The position numbers and the translations under genes were made by a program. A stretch of 64,000 nucleotides of DNA, from assembly GCF_022919575.1 (NCBI RefSeq), contig NZ_CP095071.1, positions 1,240,001-1,304,000 on the forward strand. Direction: 5' to 3'. How positions within the stretch are numbered: position 1 is the first letter of the stretch; the number at the start of each line of letters is the position of its first letter. Shown here one piece after another: positions 33,318 through 42,591 of this stretch. The stretch comes from Gracilibacillus salinarum (lineage in GTDB: Bacteria; Bacillota; Bacilli; Bacillales; Amphibacillaceae). The notes beneath the pieces are model-generated. The model was not told the origin of the DNA. It did not search any database and worked only from the letters and a program-made list of their open reading frames with translations.

Positions 33318-34814
33318 TTACTTCTGATAGCTCTCATTGAATTCTTGTAATGCTTCCTGGCCTCCTGCTTCTTTCCACTTCTCGATAGCCGCTTCAAATC
33401 CTTCTTCATCCATTTCACCAAGAATATATTGATAGGTTGCATCGGTCATAATTTGATCTAATTCTCCTGCTTTTGCAGCATAAGTTTCTGAATCTAGGGT
33501 AACGGTTGGATTTTCGATTAAATAATTTTCATTATCTTTTTCTAATTCTTTGGCTTTAAGTGCTGGTTCATAATCATTATAACCTTCATATTTTCCACTT
33601 GTTTCTGGTTCTCCAATTTCAAATATTTTATAAGGTCGTACCTCTGCATCATATTTGTCCTGATCTATCACTTTTGCCTGACCATCAATTAATTCATAAT
33701 GCACTCCTTCTTCTCCCCATAATGCTAAGTTAGCAACTTCAGGTGTCATTAAATAATCATAAAATGTCAGAATATCTTTCAGTTCTTCTTCGGATTCAAC
33801 TGAGGACTTTGGAAATAACATTAAACTACCATAGCCAGGAATGGACCAAACCCCGTATTCGCCATCAGGACCTTCCACATAATTTTGTACATCATATTCT
33901 ACATCGGGGTTAATTTTTGATGCATCTTCATACATAGACTTCACATCAGACATCGAACCAACATAGAGCCCTGCTGTTCCATTTTTAAACATCTCTGTCT
34001 GATCTTCTTTACTAGTCACTGGAAAATCTTTGTTCATGTAACCATTATCACGTAATTCCTTCATAAAATCCATCGTATCCACATACTCCTGAAACATAAA
34101 CTGAGGTAATATTTCATCATCTTTGACTCCCCAATAGTTTGGTGTCCCGAACCAGGATGCGATAGTTTTGAAGGAACCGTAAATAAGATCACTTCGATCC
34201 GTCAGCCCAATAGTATCATCTTCTCCATTACCGTCCGGATCCTCTTCGGTAAAAGCCTTCGCCATTTCAAAGAATTCATCAGTTGTAGTAGGTGCTGAAA
34301 GTCCAAGATTATCGGCCCAATCTTTACGATAGATGATACCAGATCTTGACAAAGGTCTTCCCTGGTATATTCCATAAACTTTTCCATCTATTTTTGAGTT
34401 ATCAATTATTTCGTCTTTTAATTTACTTAAATTCTCATAGTCCTCTAAATATGGTCCAATCTCCCAGAACTGACCATCACGAATTGCTTCTTTAAACTGA
34501 TCAATCTGTTGAAACCCAATCCCGACTACATCTGGCAGAGAGTTTGTTGCAAAAGCAGTATTCAGTCTTTCATTATAATTATTGTCAGGTACCCAATCGA
34601 TTTCTAAATTATAGCCAGTAGCATCTTCAACCTTTGTTAGAATCTTTTCATTCGGCACATTCGGTGTTAATAAATTGGTCATAAAATGAATCGTTGGACT
34701 GTCTTCACTATCCGTGTTGTCACCCCCTTCATTATTAGAAGCGCTTTCATTATTGCTGCAACTGACTAATACTAATAACACTAAAAAAAACAGACTGAAA
34801 AATTTTGTTTTCAT
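33318..34814 (-). CDS. Sugar ABC transporter substrate-binding lipoprotein (orphan)
   Basis: 498 residues. A signal peptide ends in the lipobox VLVSC, followed by an acidic linker (SNNEGGDNTDSEDS). The mature part has NERLNTAFATNSLPDVV, SRSGIIYRKDWADNLGL and DPDGNGEDDTIGL, typical of the LipO/YtcQ type that works with LplB/YtcP-like permeases in uptake of plant-derived oligosaccharides. No permease gene is adjacent on either side, unlike the usual cluster. It lies next to the fucose AraC gene in convergent orientation. GGGAGGAGAAGG precedes ATG. Confidence 0.88.
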   Translation of the reverse strand: MKTKFFSLFFLVLLVLVSCSNNESASNNEGGDNTDSEDSPTIHFMTNLLTPNVPNEKILTKVEDATGYNLEIDWVPDNNYNERLNTAFATNSLPDVVGIGFQQIDQFKEAIRDGQFWEIGPYLEDYENLSKLKDEIIDNSKIDGKVYGIYQGRPLSRSGIIYRKDWADNLGLSAPTTTDEFFEMAKAFTEEDPDGNGEDDTIGLTDRSDLIYGSFKTIASWFGTPNYWGVKDDEILPQFMFQEYVDTMDFMKELRDNGYMNKDFPVTSKEDQTEMFKNGTAGLYVGSMSDVKSMYEDASKINPDVEYDVQNYVEGPDGEYGVWSIPGYGSLMLFPKSSVESEEELKDILTFYDYLMTPEVANLALWGEEGVHYELIDGQAKVIDQDKYDAEVRPYKIFEIGEPETSGKYEGYNDYEPALKAKELEKDNENYLIENPTVTLDSETYAAKAGELDQIMTDATYQYILGEMDEEGFEAAIEKWKEAGGQEALQEFNESYQK

Positions 34815-35033
34815 CCTTCTCCTCCCTTTCTTTTAATCACTTTAGCCAATGACACAAAAATCTTTAATTCTTGTATGTTATTGTATTTGACGATGTTAGA
34901 TCTCATAATTGTTTATTTTGATATGTGTATACTGTTTTTTGATATCAGAGTGCGTTCTCTGATTTTCTGTTTTTACTTTAATATAAAATTAGGCGTTTTA
35001 ATTATTAAATGTACAATCGGCACACTTCCTTCA

Positions 35034-35042
35034 ACATAAACT
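35034..35042 (+). promoter_or_regulatory. Possible late-sporulation -10 box
   Basis: CATAAACTA fits the SigK -10 pattern CATAnnnTA and lies 33 bases before the start of the tiny YjcZ-type gene. The -35 element is not well spaced, so this is tentative. Confidence 0.3.
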
Positions 35043-35074
35043 ATACTAATTATAGTTGAAAGGAGGAATCGCAA

Positions 35075-35167
35075 ATGAGTGAAGAAAAAGGATACGGTCA
35101 AGGCTTTACCCTCATCGTTGTGTTATTTATTCTTCTTATCATTGTTGGAACTTCCTATGTAGGATAG
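35075..35167 (+). CDS. YjcZ-type tiny sporulation membrane protein
   Basis: 30 residues: MSEEKGYGQGFTLIVVLF, then ILLIIVG and a short end. A glycine/tyrosine-rich head is followed by one membrane helix with the VVLFILLIIVG pattern typical of the tiny YjcZ family found in many copies in spore formers. Reported members are made during sporulation; the exact role is unknown. AAGGAGG lies 7 bases before ATG, which is ideal. It is followed by a strong hairpin terminator. Confidence 0.85.
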   Translation: MSEEKGYGQGFTLIVVLFILLIIVGTSYVG

Positions 35168-35175
35168 TGACAATA

Positions 35176-35290
35176 ATTAGAAAACTCGGCATTCGTCTCG
35201 TCTTCGAGCGGGTGCCGAGTTTTCCTTATACTTAGTACACTCTAATTTTTTTACTACGACGACCTTTTTCATTGTTGAATTTTTTCTAAT
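35176..35290. repeat. Small hairpin repeat, family F3 copy 2 (with terminator)
   Basis: Hairpin AAAACTCGGCA...TGCCGAGTTTT (35181-35223) directly after the tiny gene, then the shared tail CTTATACTTAGTACAC and TTTTACTACGACGA. It doubles as the terminator of the YjcZ-type gene. Compare 2191-2312 and 42388-42500. Confidence 0.65.
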
Positions 35291-35343
35291 GTAAGATAAT
35301 GAATCAGGTAGTTTATCCATCATGAACTTCTCCCTAGCTATAT

Positions 35344-35505
35344 TTATTGATCCGGCTTATTGTTCTCTTCTTTCTTCCATGGAGGATCCAATGCTTTGTG
35401 GATTTGCTGGTTGATCTTATATACAAGATAAGGAACTGCATATGCTAAGAGTGTACAGACAATTGTGAACAAGGTTGGTATTCTTTCAGAAATTACATTC
35501 CACAT
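35344..35505 (-). CDS. Small fourth protein of the ger operon
   Basis: 53 residues: MWNVISERIPTLFTIVC, TLLAYAVPYLVYKINQQIHK, then a polar tail ALDPPWKKEENNK. One or two membrane segments. ATG starts one base after the stop codon of the GerC gene, so translation is probably coupled. Small membrane proteins encoded at the end of germinant-receptor operons have been described as D subunits that tune receptor function. Whether this one is such a subunit is inference from position, size and topology. Confidence 0.65.
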   Translation of the reverse strand: MWNVISERIPTLFTIVCTLLAYAVPYLVYKINQQIHKALDPPWKKEENNKPDQ

Positions 35506-35506
35506 T

Positions 35507-36691
35507 TTAATCCCTTTCTTTCTTGTTTTTCACTTGATAGGTGTTCCCTGGTTGTTCAATATCGGCATCTACCTTAAACGTTATCGTACTTTTAGAGAAA
35601 TAATTCTCTCCTGTATCCCAATTCTGTTTAACCTCTTGCCAAAAATCGTAGTGATGGATACGAAGGTAATCATCAAAAGTAAAAATATCTACTTGTAAAT
35701 CGTCCTTCACTTTAGTTACCGCTGCTTGAACTAATGTTTCGATTCTATTTTCCAGTGCCTTTTTTAATTTTTTTTGATTTTTTTTACTGTACATTTCTAT
35801 TGATCCAAAGTATTCAGCAATTCTAGCCTCTAATTGGATCTCCACAGTAATATGTAAATTATCTTTATTTATATTGGTTAATGTAAACTTACTAGATCCA
35901 TTGTCTACGTAATACGTAATAGGTTCTTTGAGTAAAGTTGTTGTAATAGTCCCCTGTTGATTTTCACCTACAATGATGTTCCGACCTTTCGCATCTTCTT
36001 CCTCGAGAACGCCAACCATCTGACCTGACTGCCCACGAAATGCTCCTAGCCCTTTATATTCGACTACTTTATCAGAGACTATTTGTAGAACCGGGATAAC
36101 AAAGCTCTGATTATTTAGAAGATGTTCCTGAACATCCCCCATACGAACAGGTCCCGTTGTGACGGGTACCCGTTTATTCTCCAGCAGCTCACTTAGATAA
36201 CGGGCGGGCAGTTTCACATGCTCCGGCTGAATAGTTAAATAGTCTGTCGCTTTATCTTCAGTAATGGCTATTAATAGTCCTCTTCTCATTTTCTGGTGCC
36301 TCGTAAAAACGTCTAGTACTTTTGGAAATAAACCTTCTATTTCCGCAATTTCCTTTGAAATCAAAGATATTTCTAAATGCTCAATATTGCTAATCCGATT
36401 TATCTGCCTGGAAATTTTGGTATCAATATCATATAAACTTTTACCTACTTCTGATATATTTCGAAATGCAGGACCTCCTCCTGGCCGAAGAATGGTCCCT
36501 AAACCAGAGGGAACTACTAATTGTTCTGTCATTTCAAAGGTAGTTTGATCACCTTGTTCTTGTTGCTCCGCTATATCCAAAGCATGTCCAGCTACAAATG
36601 CTCTATCCTCCAGCTCAATAGTATCCCAGCAAGCCGTAAGCAGCGTCAACATGATAACACCAATAAATATGGTAATACATTTATGTTTCAT
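35507..36691 (-). CDS. Ger(x)C-family spore germinant receptor lipoprotein
   Basis: 394 residues. The lipobox LLTACWDTIELEDRAFVAGHALD is the classic N-terminus of GerAC-type proteins, anchored to the inner spore membrane. The middle and C-terminus contain the expected GerC domains (RRGLLIAITEDKATDYL, TFKVDADIEQPGNT). It is the C subunit of a receptor that senses nutrients. The start overlaps the GerB gene by 11 bases. Third gene of the gerABC-plus-small-protein operon. Confidence 0.93.
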   Translation of the reverse strand: MKHKCITIFIGVIMLTLLTACWDTIELEDRAFVAGHALDIAEQQEQGDQTTFEMTEQLVVPSGLGTILRPGGGPAFRNISEVGKSLYDIDTKISRQINRISNIEHLEISLISKEIAEIEGLFPKVLDVFTRHQKMRRGLLIAITEDKATDYLTIQPEHVKLPARYLSELLENKRVPVTTGPVRMGDVQEHLLNNQSFVIPVLQIVSDKVVEYKGLGAFRGQSGQMVGVLEEEDAKGRNIIVGENQQGTITTTLLKEPITYYVDNGSSKFTLTNINKDNLHITVEIQLEARIAEYFGSIEMYSKKNQKKLKKALENRIETLVQAAVTKVKDDLQVDIFTFDDYLRIHHYDFWQEVKQNWDTGENYFSKSTITFKVDADIEQPGNTYQVKNKKERD

Positions 36692-37790
36692 GTTGCTTGC
36701 CCCCTTTTATCCAATAAGCGATCCATAATAATGATAGAGTTAGCAAATTTAGACCCCAGCTATAATAAGAAATCCAACCTGCAAAATTGACAATTTCCAT
36801 GAAGCTATCGGGTATGGTAGCAATGAAAAAAACAATAGGAGATAGTATAAACACTATCTTAACTTTTTTAACTTTTGGAAAAACAGCATTCATTGTCAGA
36901 ACGGCAATATCGTAAGCTATAGCAGTTGTAGTAAATAAAGACATTAACCAAATGACAAAAAAGATCGATTCCACTCGTTCAAAAAAGCCACCAGGTACCT
37001 CAATTGTCTTCGCTACTTCTATAATTGGAAAACGCATCACTTCTGTTGCTCTGTCACCGAATACAGCTATACATGTTATGTAAACTACAATATAAAACGC
37101 AACAACCGAAGACATTCCTAATACAGCCATTTTTGGAGCTTTCTTTGGATTTTTCACAAACGCGATATAAAAAAGCAAAAGACTTACACCTGTAAATGAT
37201 AAACCACTATCAGAAATACCTTTGAGATAACCTTTCATATCTGTTTTAAAAACAGGTAATAGATTTTTGACTTCCATATATCCAATTGAGAGCAAAACTA
37301 AAATAGCTGTCACACAAAATATAAATGGTAAAAACAAAGCATTGAGTCTAAATAACCCTGCCCTTGAACCAGAAACAGCATATACCACTACGAAAAGAAA
37401 TGTAAGTATAATTACTTCCATCGGCGTACGATCAAATAAATATTGATGAGATACGTCCGCTACCGAACGAAGCTCTAAACTGGTTAAGGTAATACCAAAT
37501 ATAAAATAGAGAACAGTTAAAATTTTTGCTACCGGTTTTGACACTAACGAAGATGCATAGTTCATAAAGGACTGATTAGGAAATTGTGAGGCTAGTTTTG
37601 CAAGTCCCCAGACAATTCCAATCACTATAATTCCAGCAATTAGAATAGGGATCCATCCATCTGAAGTGGTCATCTCTTTCGCAAGTGTACGGGGAAAGGG
37701 TAGTATGCCAATCCCTATCACCACAGCAGGTATAGCAATCAATATATCGCTACTTTTAATTTTCTCATCTGCATATTTAAAGGTGTTCAT
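36681..37790 (-). CDS. GerAB-family germinant receptor, amino-acid-transporter-like subunit
   Basis: 369 residues with about ten membrane segments and the APC-type fold of GerB subunits. Typical features are DILIAIPAVVIGIGILPFPR at the N-terminus, NQSFMNYASSLVSKPVAK and DISDSGLSF-like loops. The B subunit is believed to bind the germinant. The ligand cannot be read from sequence. Five bases separate it from the GerA gene and it overlaps the GerC gene. Confidence 0.93.
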   Translation of the reverse strand: MNTFKYADEKIKSSDILIAIPAVVIGIGILPFPRTLAKEMTTSDGWIPILIAGIIVIGIVWGLAKLASQFPNQSFMNYASSLVSKPVAKILTVLYFIFGITLTSLELRSVADVSHQYLFDRTPMEVIILTFLFVVVYAVSGSRAGLFRLNALFLPFIFCVTAILVLLSIGYMEVKNLLPVFKTDMKGYLKGISDSGLSFTGVSLLLFYIAFVKNPKKAPKMAVLGMSSVVAFYIVVYITCIAVFGDRATEVMRFPIIEVAKTIEVPGGFFERVESIFFVIWLMSLFTTTAIAYDIAVLTMNAVFPKVKKVKIVFILSPIVFFIATIPDSFMEIVNFAGWISYYSWGLNLLTLSLLWIAYWIKGGKQHET

Positions 37791-37795
37791 TGACG

Positions 37796-39349
37796 TTAAT
37801 TCCTTTTTTTAAGGTTAGTGTTTTTCGATTGATTATCGAACGGCTTTAAATAACGTGGACGTCGTGTTAAATTTGTAATTGGCGCACGTATCACAACATC
37901 TTTCAAATCTTTAAAAAAGACTGGCGAAAATGGGACAGAATAAGGCATGCCAATGCTCTTTAAATTGACAAAATGAATATTCACCATAATATAAGCTAAA
38001 GCAATTCCATACAACCCTAGAAAAGAGGCAGCTATCATAAAAGCAAAGCGCAGGATTCGGAAAGAAGCTGTCGCACTGTAAATCGGAATACTGAAGGAAG
38101 AAATGGCGGTCAGTGCTGTTACAACTACCATGATCGGACTGACAATCCCTGCACTAACGGCTGATTCACCAATTACTAAACCGCCAACAATACCAATTGT
38201 CTGACCGATAATTTTCGGTAATCGTACCCCTGCCTCATGCAGAATCTCAAATGTAACAGCCATCAATATAGCTTCTACTGCTGTAGGGAATGCTACCCCT
38301 TCTCTGGTAGCCGCAATGGAATAGGTTAACGTTATCGGAATCATGCCAGGATGGTAGGATACAAGCGCAATGTATAATGCTGGCAAGATTAGTGATATAA
38401 TAACGGTCAAAAATCGTAATAGCCGCAGTAAGCTTGAAGTCAACCATCGCTGGTTGTAATCTTCCATAGAATGAACGGTATCAGCAATTGAAATAGGTCC
38501 GATTAACGCAAACGGAGAACCATCAACAACGATAGCTATTCTCCCTTGCATTAATTCAAAAATCACTCGATCGGGACGTTCCGTATCTAAAAGCTGTGGA
38601 AAGGGCGATAAAAAACTGTCCTCAATCCATTGCTCCACAGTAGCGGAGTCTGAGGCATAATCAATATCGATTGTATCTAATCTTCTGTTTACTTCTGTAA
38701 TAATACTTTCATTTGTAATACCTTCTATATAGCAAAGCACTAATTTCTGCTTTGATCGTTCTCCAATTTCAAATTCTTTAAAACGAAGATTCGGATCCTT
38801 AATGTTACGGCGGATTAAGGCTAAATTCGTTTGAATACTTTCCACAAATCCTTCTCTTGGTCCACGAATCAATGTTTCCGAATCCGGCTGTTCAATCGCC
38901 CGTTCTTTCCCGCCAGCCGTACCCATTAATAATACACGTTCTATTCCATCCATAAAAAACGCAGTATTACCATTAAGAATACTGAAGGAGATGTCATCCA
39001 GGTCATCTGACTGATGAGTATCAGTAACGGAGATTACTTCCTTTTCAATATCATCTAACAAGTTATTTTCAAACGATTTGACATTAGATTGAATCATTTG
39101 CAGAATATTATTGTTAATCCTTCTTTCGTCCGTAATCCCGCTGAGATAAATGATAGCTGCTCGTTGATTTAGATTTCCAATCAGCAGTTCTCTCACTATT
39201 AAATCACTGGACTCACCAAGGATTCGCTTCATATTTTGCAGATTTTCGTCTAAGTTAGGACTAAGTGAACTAAAAATCACTTTTTTTTCTGAGCTTTTTG
39301 TGGTTTGTTTTCTGGTCTTCAAACGTTGAAACAATGACGCTCGTGCCAT
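37796..39349 (-). CDS. GerAA-family germinant receptor subunit
   Basis: 517 residues. A soluble N-terminal domain of about 300 residues (LIRGPREGFVESIQTNLALIRRN is the family signature) precedes five or so membrane helices (PALYIALVSYHPGMIP, AFPTAVEAILMAVTFEILHEAG). It forms the A subunit of the receptor in the spore inner membrane. First gene of the operon; GAGGGAT lies before ATG. A repeat element starts about 70 bases upstream, so the promoter must be short. SigG control is expected for the family, but no box was assigned. Confidence 0.94.
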   Translation of the reverse strand: MARASLFQRLKTRKQTTKSSEKKVIFSSLSPNLDENLQNMKRILGESSDLIVRELLIGNLNQRAAIIYLSGITDERRINNNILQMIQSNVKSFENNLLDDIEKEVISVTDTHQSDDLDDISFSILNGNTAFFMDGIERVLLMGTAGGKERAIEQPDSETLIRGPREGFVESIQTNLALIRRNIKDPNLRFKEFEIGERSKQKLVLCYIEGITNESIITEVNRRLDTIDIDYASDSATVEQWIEDSFLSPFPQLLDTERPDRVIFELMQGRIAIVVDGSPFALIGPISIADTVHSMEDYNQRWLTSSLLRLLRFLTVIISLILPALYIALVSYHPGMIPITLTYSIAATREGVAFPTAVEAILMAVTFEILHEAGVRLPKIIGQTIGIVGGLVIGESAVSAGIVSPIMVVVTALTAISSFSIPIYSATASFRILRFAFMIAASFLGLYGIALAYIMVNIHFVNLKSIGMPYSVPFSPVFFKDLKDVVIRAPITNLTRRPRYLKPFDNQSKNTNLKKRN

Positions 39350-39422
39350 AAGTAATCCCTCAATTATCTAAGATAGTAGTTCATCCTTGTTTTCCCTCAA
39401 TGCGTAAATTTTATGCAACACC

Positions 39423-40080
39423 AGAAAAACCGGGCATAACCCGCCGGTCCTAACTGACTTAATCAATAAACAACTTCCTATAATATGGATTATGTAAACT
39501 AGCAGCTTAGTGGTCATTTTGAAAAAATATGTGTGGTATGATACCGCTCCGTCCAACCACTCCGCGTCCTGCGGGGCACGGCTGGAGCTAACTTTGTGAA
39601 GAATAACGCTTCACAAAGTGGATCTCCAGCACCTGCACAATCCCGCGGGAGTCTCCGTGGTTGGTCTCCGCTGATGTATAGCTCCACAATTTATGTGACA
39701 GCTAGGATATGAAGCACTATCTGCAAGATTTACACCATAATTGATGAAATACATTGCCTAGCACCACTGCTTCTAGCTGTTCCAATCGTTGTAGTACTTC
39801 CCATTAGCGTAGGAAATAGGCGGAGACTCCCGTGGAATCAGCGCGAGCTGAAGATCCACTTATGAAAGAAAAGAATTTTCTTTCATAAGTTAGCTGAAGC
39901 CGTGCCCACAGGACGCGGAGCCTATTTCTGGAGCTTTGTAACGCAGATAAAATATTTCAAAATGACCGTTTTGCCATACAGCCTTAGCATTACATAATCC
40001 ACATTATAGGAACTCCACATCATCTTCATTATGATTACTGATGTGACCAGACTTATATATTTTCTTGACTGATAAGAAAA
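39423..40080. repeat. Interspersed inverted-repeat element E9, complete
   Basis: A complete copy of about 650 bp. It has the left hairpin ACCGGGC...GCCGGT, the terminal motif CCTATAATATGGATTATGT, the first hairpin (core ACTTTGTGAAG...CTTCACAAAGT), the second hairpin (core TTATGAAAG...CTTTCATAA inside GGAAATAGGC...GCCTATTTC), the terminal motif ACATAATCCACATTATAGG and the end TATATTTTCTTGACTG. The first 400 bases are almost identical to element E10, about 6.3 kb to the right in the same orientation. A short degenerate fragment of the family follows to about 40195. Confidence 0.88.
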
Positions 40081-40248
40081 AAATGGAAAAGCCCACCTAG
40101 TCCTAACTAACAAATAATCCATCATTTATTCAATGGCTGTTTATATACATGAGGCCAATATACTAGCTCTTACAAAAATTGTTGAGTCACTTCTGTAATT
40201 CCTTTTTACAATTTTCTTAATGAATGCTATACGTTTTTGCTCACAAAA

Positions 40249-40290
40249 TAGGAACGGTTCCTTCGTAAAATATCGAAGGAACCGTTCTTG
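40249..40290 (-). terminator. Rho-independent terminator of the GH127 gene
   Basis: Perfect stem AGGAACGGTTCCTTCG with its complement and an 8-base loop, 9 bases from the stop codon. Confidence 0.85.
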
Positions 40291-40298
40291 ACTCTATA

Positions 40299-42257
40299 TT
40301 ATTGAAACTCTCGTATCCAGACCGTCATTTCATTTTCTCCGCGGTTGCTCCATGCATAGTATGGAATGGCGGTTATGCTTCTATCTGTAACTGGATATCT
40401 TTTTGTCGTATAAAGCTCATTTTCTACTGATTTTCTCACCGTTTGTACAGCACTTCCGATAATGACATGGACACCGTTTAATAAGTCTGGTTCATACTGA
40501 ACAGTAAATGGTTGATCGGTTTTCACTTGTATATCCTGAAGATTTGAACCGTTATCATTTTCTTCTAAACAATAGATAACAGGCCCTCTCTGTAATACTA
40601 CTTTTCCCGCATTATTACGAACATCCGGATGTGCACGCACTACTTCTACTGGCATTTCAAATAATAATTCAACAGTATCTCCATCCTGCCATTCTCGTGT
40701 AATGCAGGCATATCCCTTGCTAACAGAGACTTTCTCCTCTTTCCCATTTACGACGATTTTAGCATTGCTGCACCAGCCTGGAATTCGCGGTGACAAGGAA
40801 AAGGCTGTGGCGCTATCTGTTGAGATAGTGAAAGTAACCTTGCCATCCCATGGATATGCTGATGTTTGTTCCAATCGAATATGCTGTCCATCCATCTCAA
40901 AGGATGTATCACCACCTATATATAAATGGACAAATATTCCGCTATCATTGGTTGAATAAATATATTCTCCAAGCGATGCTAATAATCTCGCTATATTGGG
41001 TGGGCAGCATGCACAGCCAAACCATTGTTGTCTTGTCGTTTTGACTGTTTCCATATCATGACGGCAATTTGCTGTATGCGGCCAGACTTCCAATGGGTTC
41101 ACATAGAAATATCCCTTTCCATCTAATGATATGCCACTCAATGCCCCATTATATAAAGCTCGTTCTAGAATGTCAGTGTATTGATGATCCGCTTCGATTT
41201 GGACCATGCGATGCGCCCACATGATCAAAGCAATGGAAGCACATGTCTCCGTATAGGCACGGTCATTAGGCAAATCATAATCTACTGTAAACCGCTCTTC
41301 ATAAGAAGAAGATCCTATCCCACCGGTTACATACATTCGCCGATTGACGGTATTGTCCCATAAGACCCGGCACACTTCTAATAACGCTTCATCTTCCAGT
41401 TCATTTGCTAAATCGACCATCCCACTATATAGATAGGCTGCTCTTACGGCGTGGCCTTCTGCAGTAGTTTGTTCTCTGACCGGTAAATGAGCCTGATAAT
41501 AATCATAATTTCGATAATCTAATTTTTCATCGACACCTTTTTGCTCCAATTCTTGATCATAGTAATGAACAGGGTTTCGCTTTCCTCTTTCCTCGATGAA
41601 ATATTGACACAAATCAATATATTTTCTATCTTCTGTTATGTTATACAGCTTCATTAGTGCCAGTTCAATCTCTGGATGCCCCGGATATCCGCGCTTTTGA
41701 TCAGGTTGATCCCCCAATACGACAGAGATATGATCCACTAATTTACTGACTATATCAATGATTCGTTTTTTGCCCGTTGCCTGATAATAAGCTACAGCAG
41801 CTTCAATCAAGTGACCAGCACAATACAATTCATGTGCCTCTTTTAAGTCTGTCCACTTCCTATTTGGATCATTGACAGAAAAGTAAGTGTGTAGGTACCC
41901 GTCATCCTCTTGCGCTTCCTGTATCAATTCGATGACCTCATCCATTATTTTTTCCCAATGTGGATCTCGATCGTCTTGCAAGGAGAAAGCGACGGTTTCC
42001 ATCCATTTATACAGATCACTATCCTGAAAGACCATGCCATAATGTGTACCTTGTTTACGACCCGCAGCTATTTCAAAATTTTCAATAGTTCGGCTTGGCT
42101 CTGCTCCGGGAATACGATCATTTAAAGCGTCCCATTGGTAAGGAATGATCGATTGCTTAACAAGCTTTTGCCAAGGGTCCCAAAATGGATCATGAATCGA
42201 TACCTTTTTTAGGGAAATTGGCTTCATTTTAGCTAGTGTATGTTCTTTAGTTCTCAT
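40299..42257 (-). CDS. GH127 beta-L-arabinofuranosidase
   Basis: 652 residues without signal peptide. The N-terminus KKVSIHDPFWDPWQ and the DGYLHTYF, YVTGGIGSSSYEERF, NDRAYTETCASIALI (glutamate near residue 335) and FGCACCPPNIARLLASLG (cysteines near 413-420) motifs mark the DUF1680/GH127 family, which uses a Zn-bound cysteine as nucleophile. It releases L-arabinose from beta-arabinofuranosides such as those of plant glycoproteins. The AraC gene on the other side of a 335-base gap is probably its regulator. GGGAGTGG lies before ATG. Confidence 0.92.
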   Translation of the reverse strand: MRTKEHTLAKMKPISLKKVSIHDPFWDPWQKLVKQSIIPYQWDALNDRIPGAEPSRTIENFEIAAGRKQGTHYGMVFQDSDLYKWMETVAFSLQDDRDPHWEKIMDEVIELIQEAQEDDGYLHTYFSVNDPNRKWTDLKEAHELYCAGHLIEAAVAYYQATGKKRIIDIVSKLVDHISVVLGDQPDQKRGYPGHPEIELALMKLYNITEDRKYIDLCQYFIEERGKRNPVHYYDQELEQKGVDEKLDYRNYDYYQAHLPVREQTTAEGHAVRAAYLYSGMVDLANELEDEALLEVCRVLWDNTVNRRMYVTGGIGSSSYEERFTVDYDLPNDRAYTETCASIALIMWAHRMVQIEADHQYTDILERALYNGALSGISLDGKGYFYVNPLEVWPHTANCRHDMETVKTTRQQWFGCACCPPNIARLLASLGEYIYSTNDSGIFVHLYIGGDTSFEMDGQHIRLEQTSAYPWDGKVTFTISTDSATAFSLSPRIPGWCSNAKIVVNGKEEKVSVSKGYACITREWQDGDTVELLFEMPVEVVRAHPDVRNNAGKVVLQRGPVIYCLEENDNGSNLQDIQVKTDQPFTVQYEPDLLNGVHVIIGSAVQTVRKSVENELYTTKRYPVTDRSITAIPYYAWSNRGENEMTVWIREFQ

Positions 42258-42387
42258 TTAAATCCACTCCCTTTACTGATTTCGATGAAATGAAGTTTCT
42301 TATTTGGTTTCGCTTACAATAGTTTAGCATTATTCAGGAATCACGTAAGTAGTGTATTTCAAACAAAAGGTGGACTTTTCTGACTCG

Positions 42388-42500
42388 ATATTAGAAAAAC
42401 TTAGCATTCACACTTCCTAGCATGCACCGTAATATTTCTTATACTTGATACAACTAACATTTTCACTACTACATTGCTAAAATCTTATGCTTTCTTAACG
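42388..42500. repeat. Small repeat, family F3 copy 3 (degenerate)
   Basis: TTAGAAAAACTTAGCATTC, CTTATACTTGATAC, TTTTCACTACTACATTGC and CTTATGCTTTCTTA match the tails of the copies at 2191 and 35176, but the hairpin is broken here (CACCGTAATAT). The rest of the 42258-42591 gap holds a probable -10 box TATAAT at 42552-42557 for the AraC gene. Confidence 0.5.
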
Positions 42501-42591
42501 TGATATAAAAACATTCATGCTTTTAACTATTCAGACAGACGCTGTAAAAGGTATAATGAAACAAAGAATCAGAGAGTGAGGCCCGTGAAAT

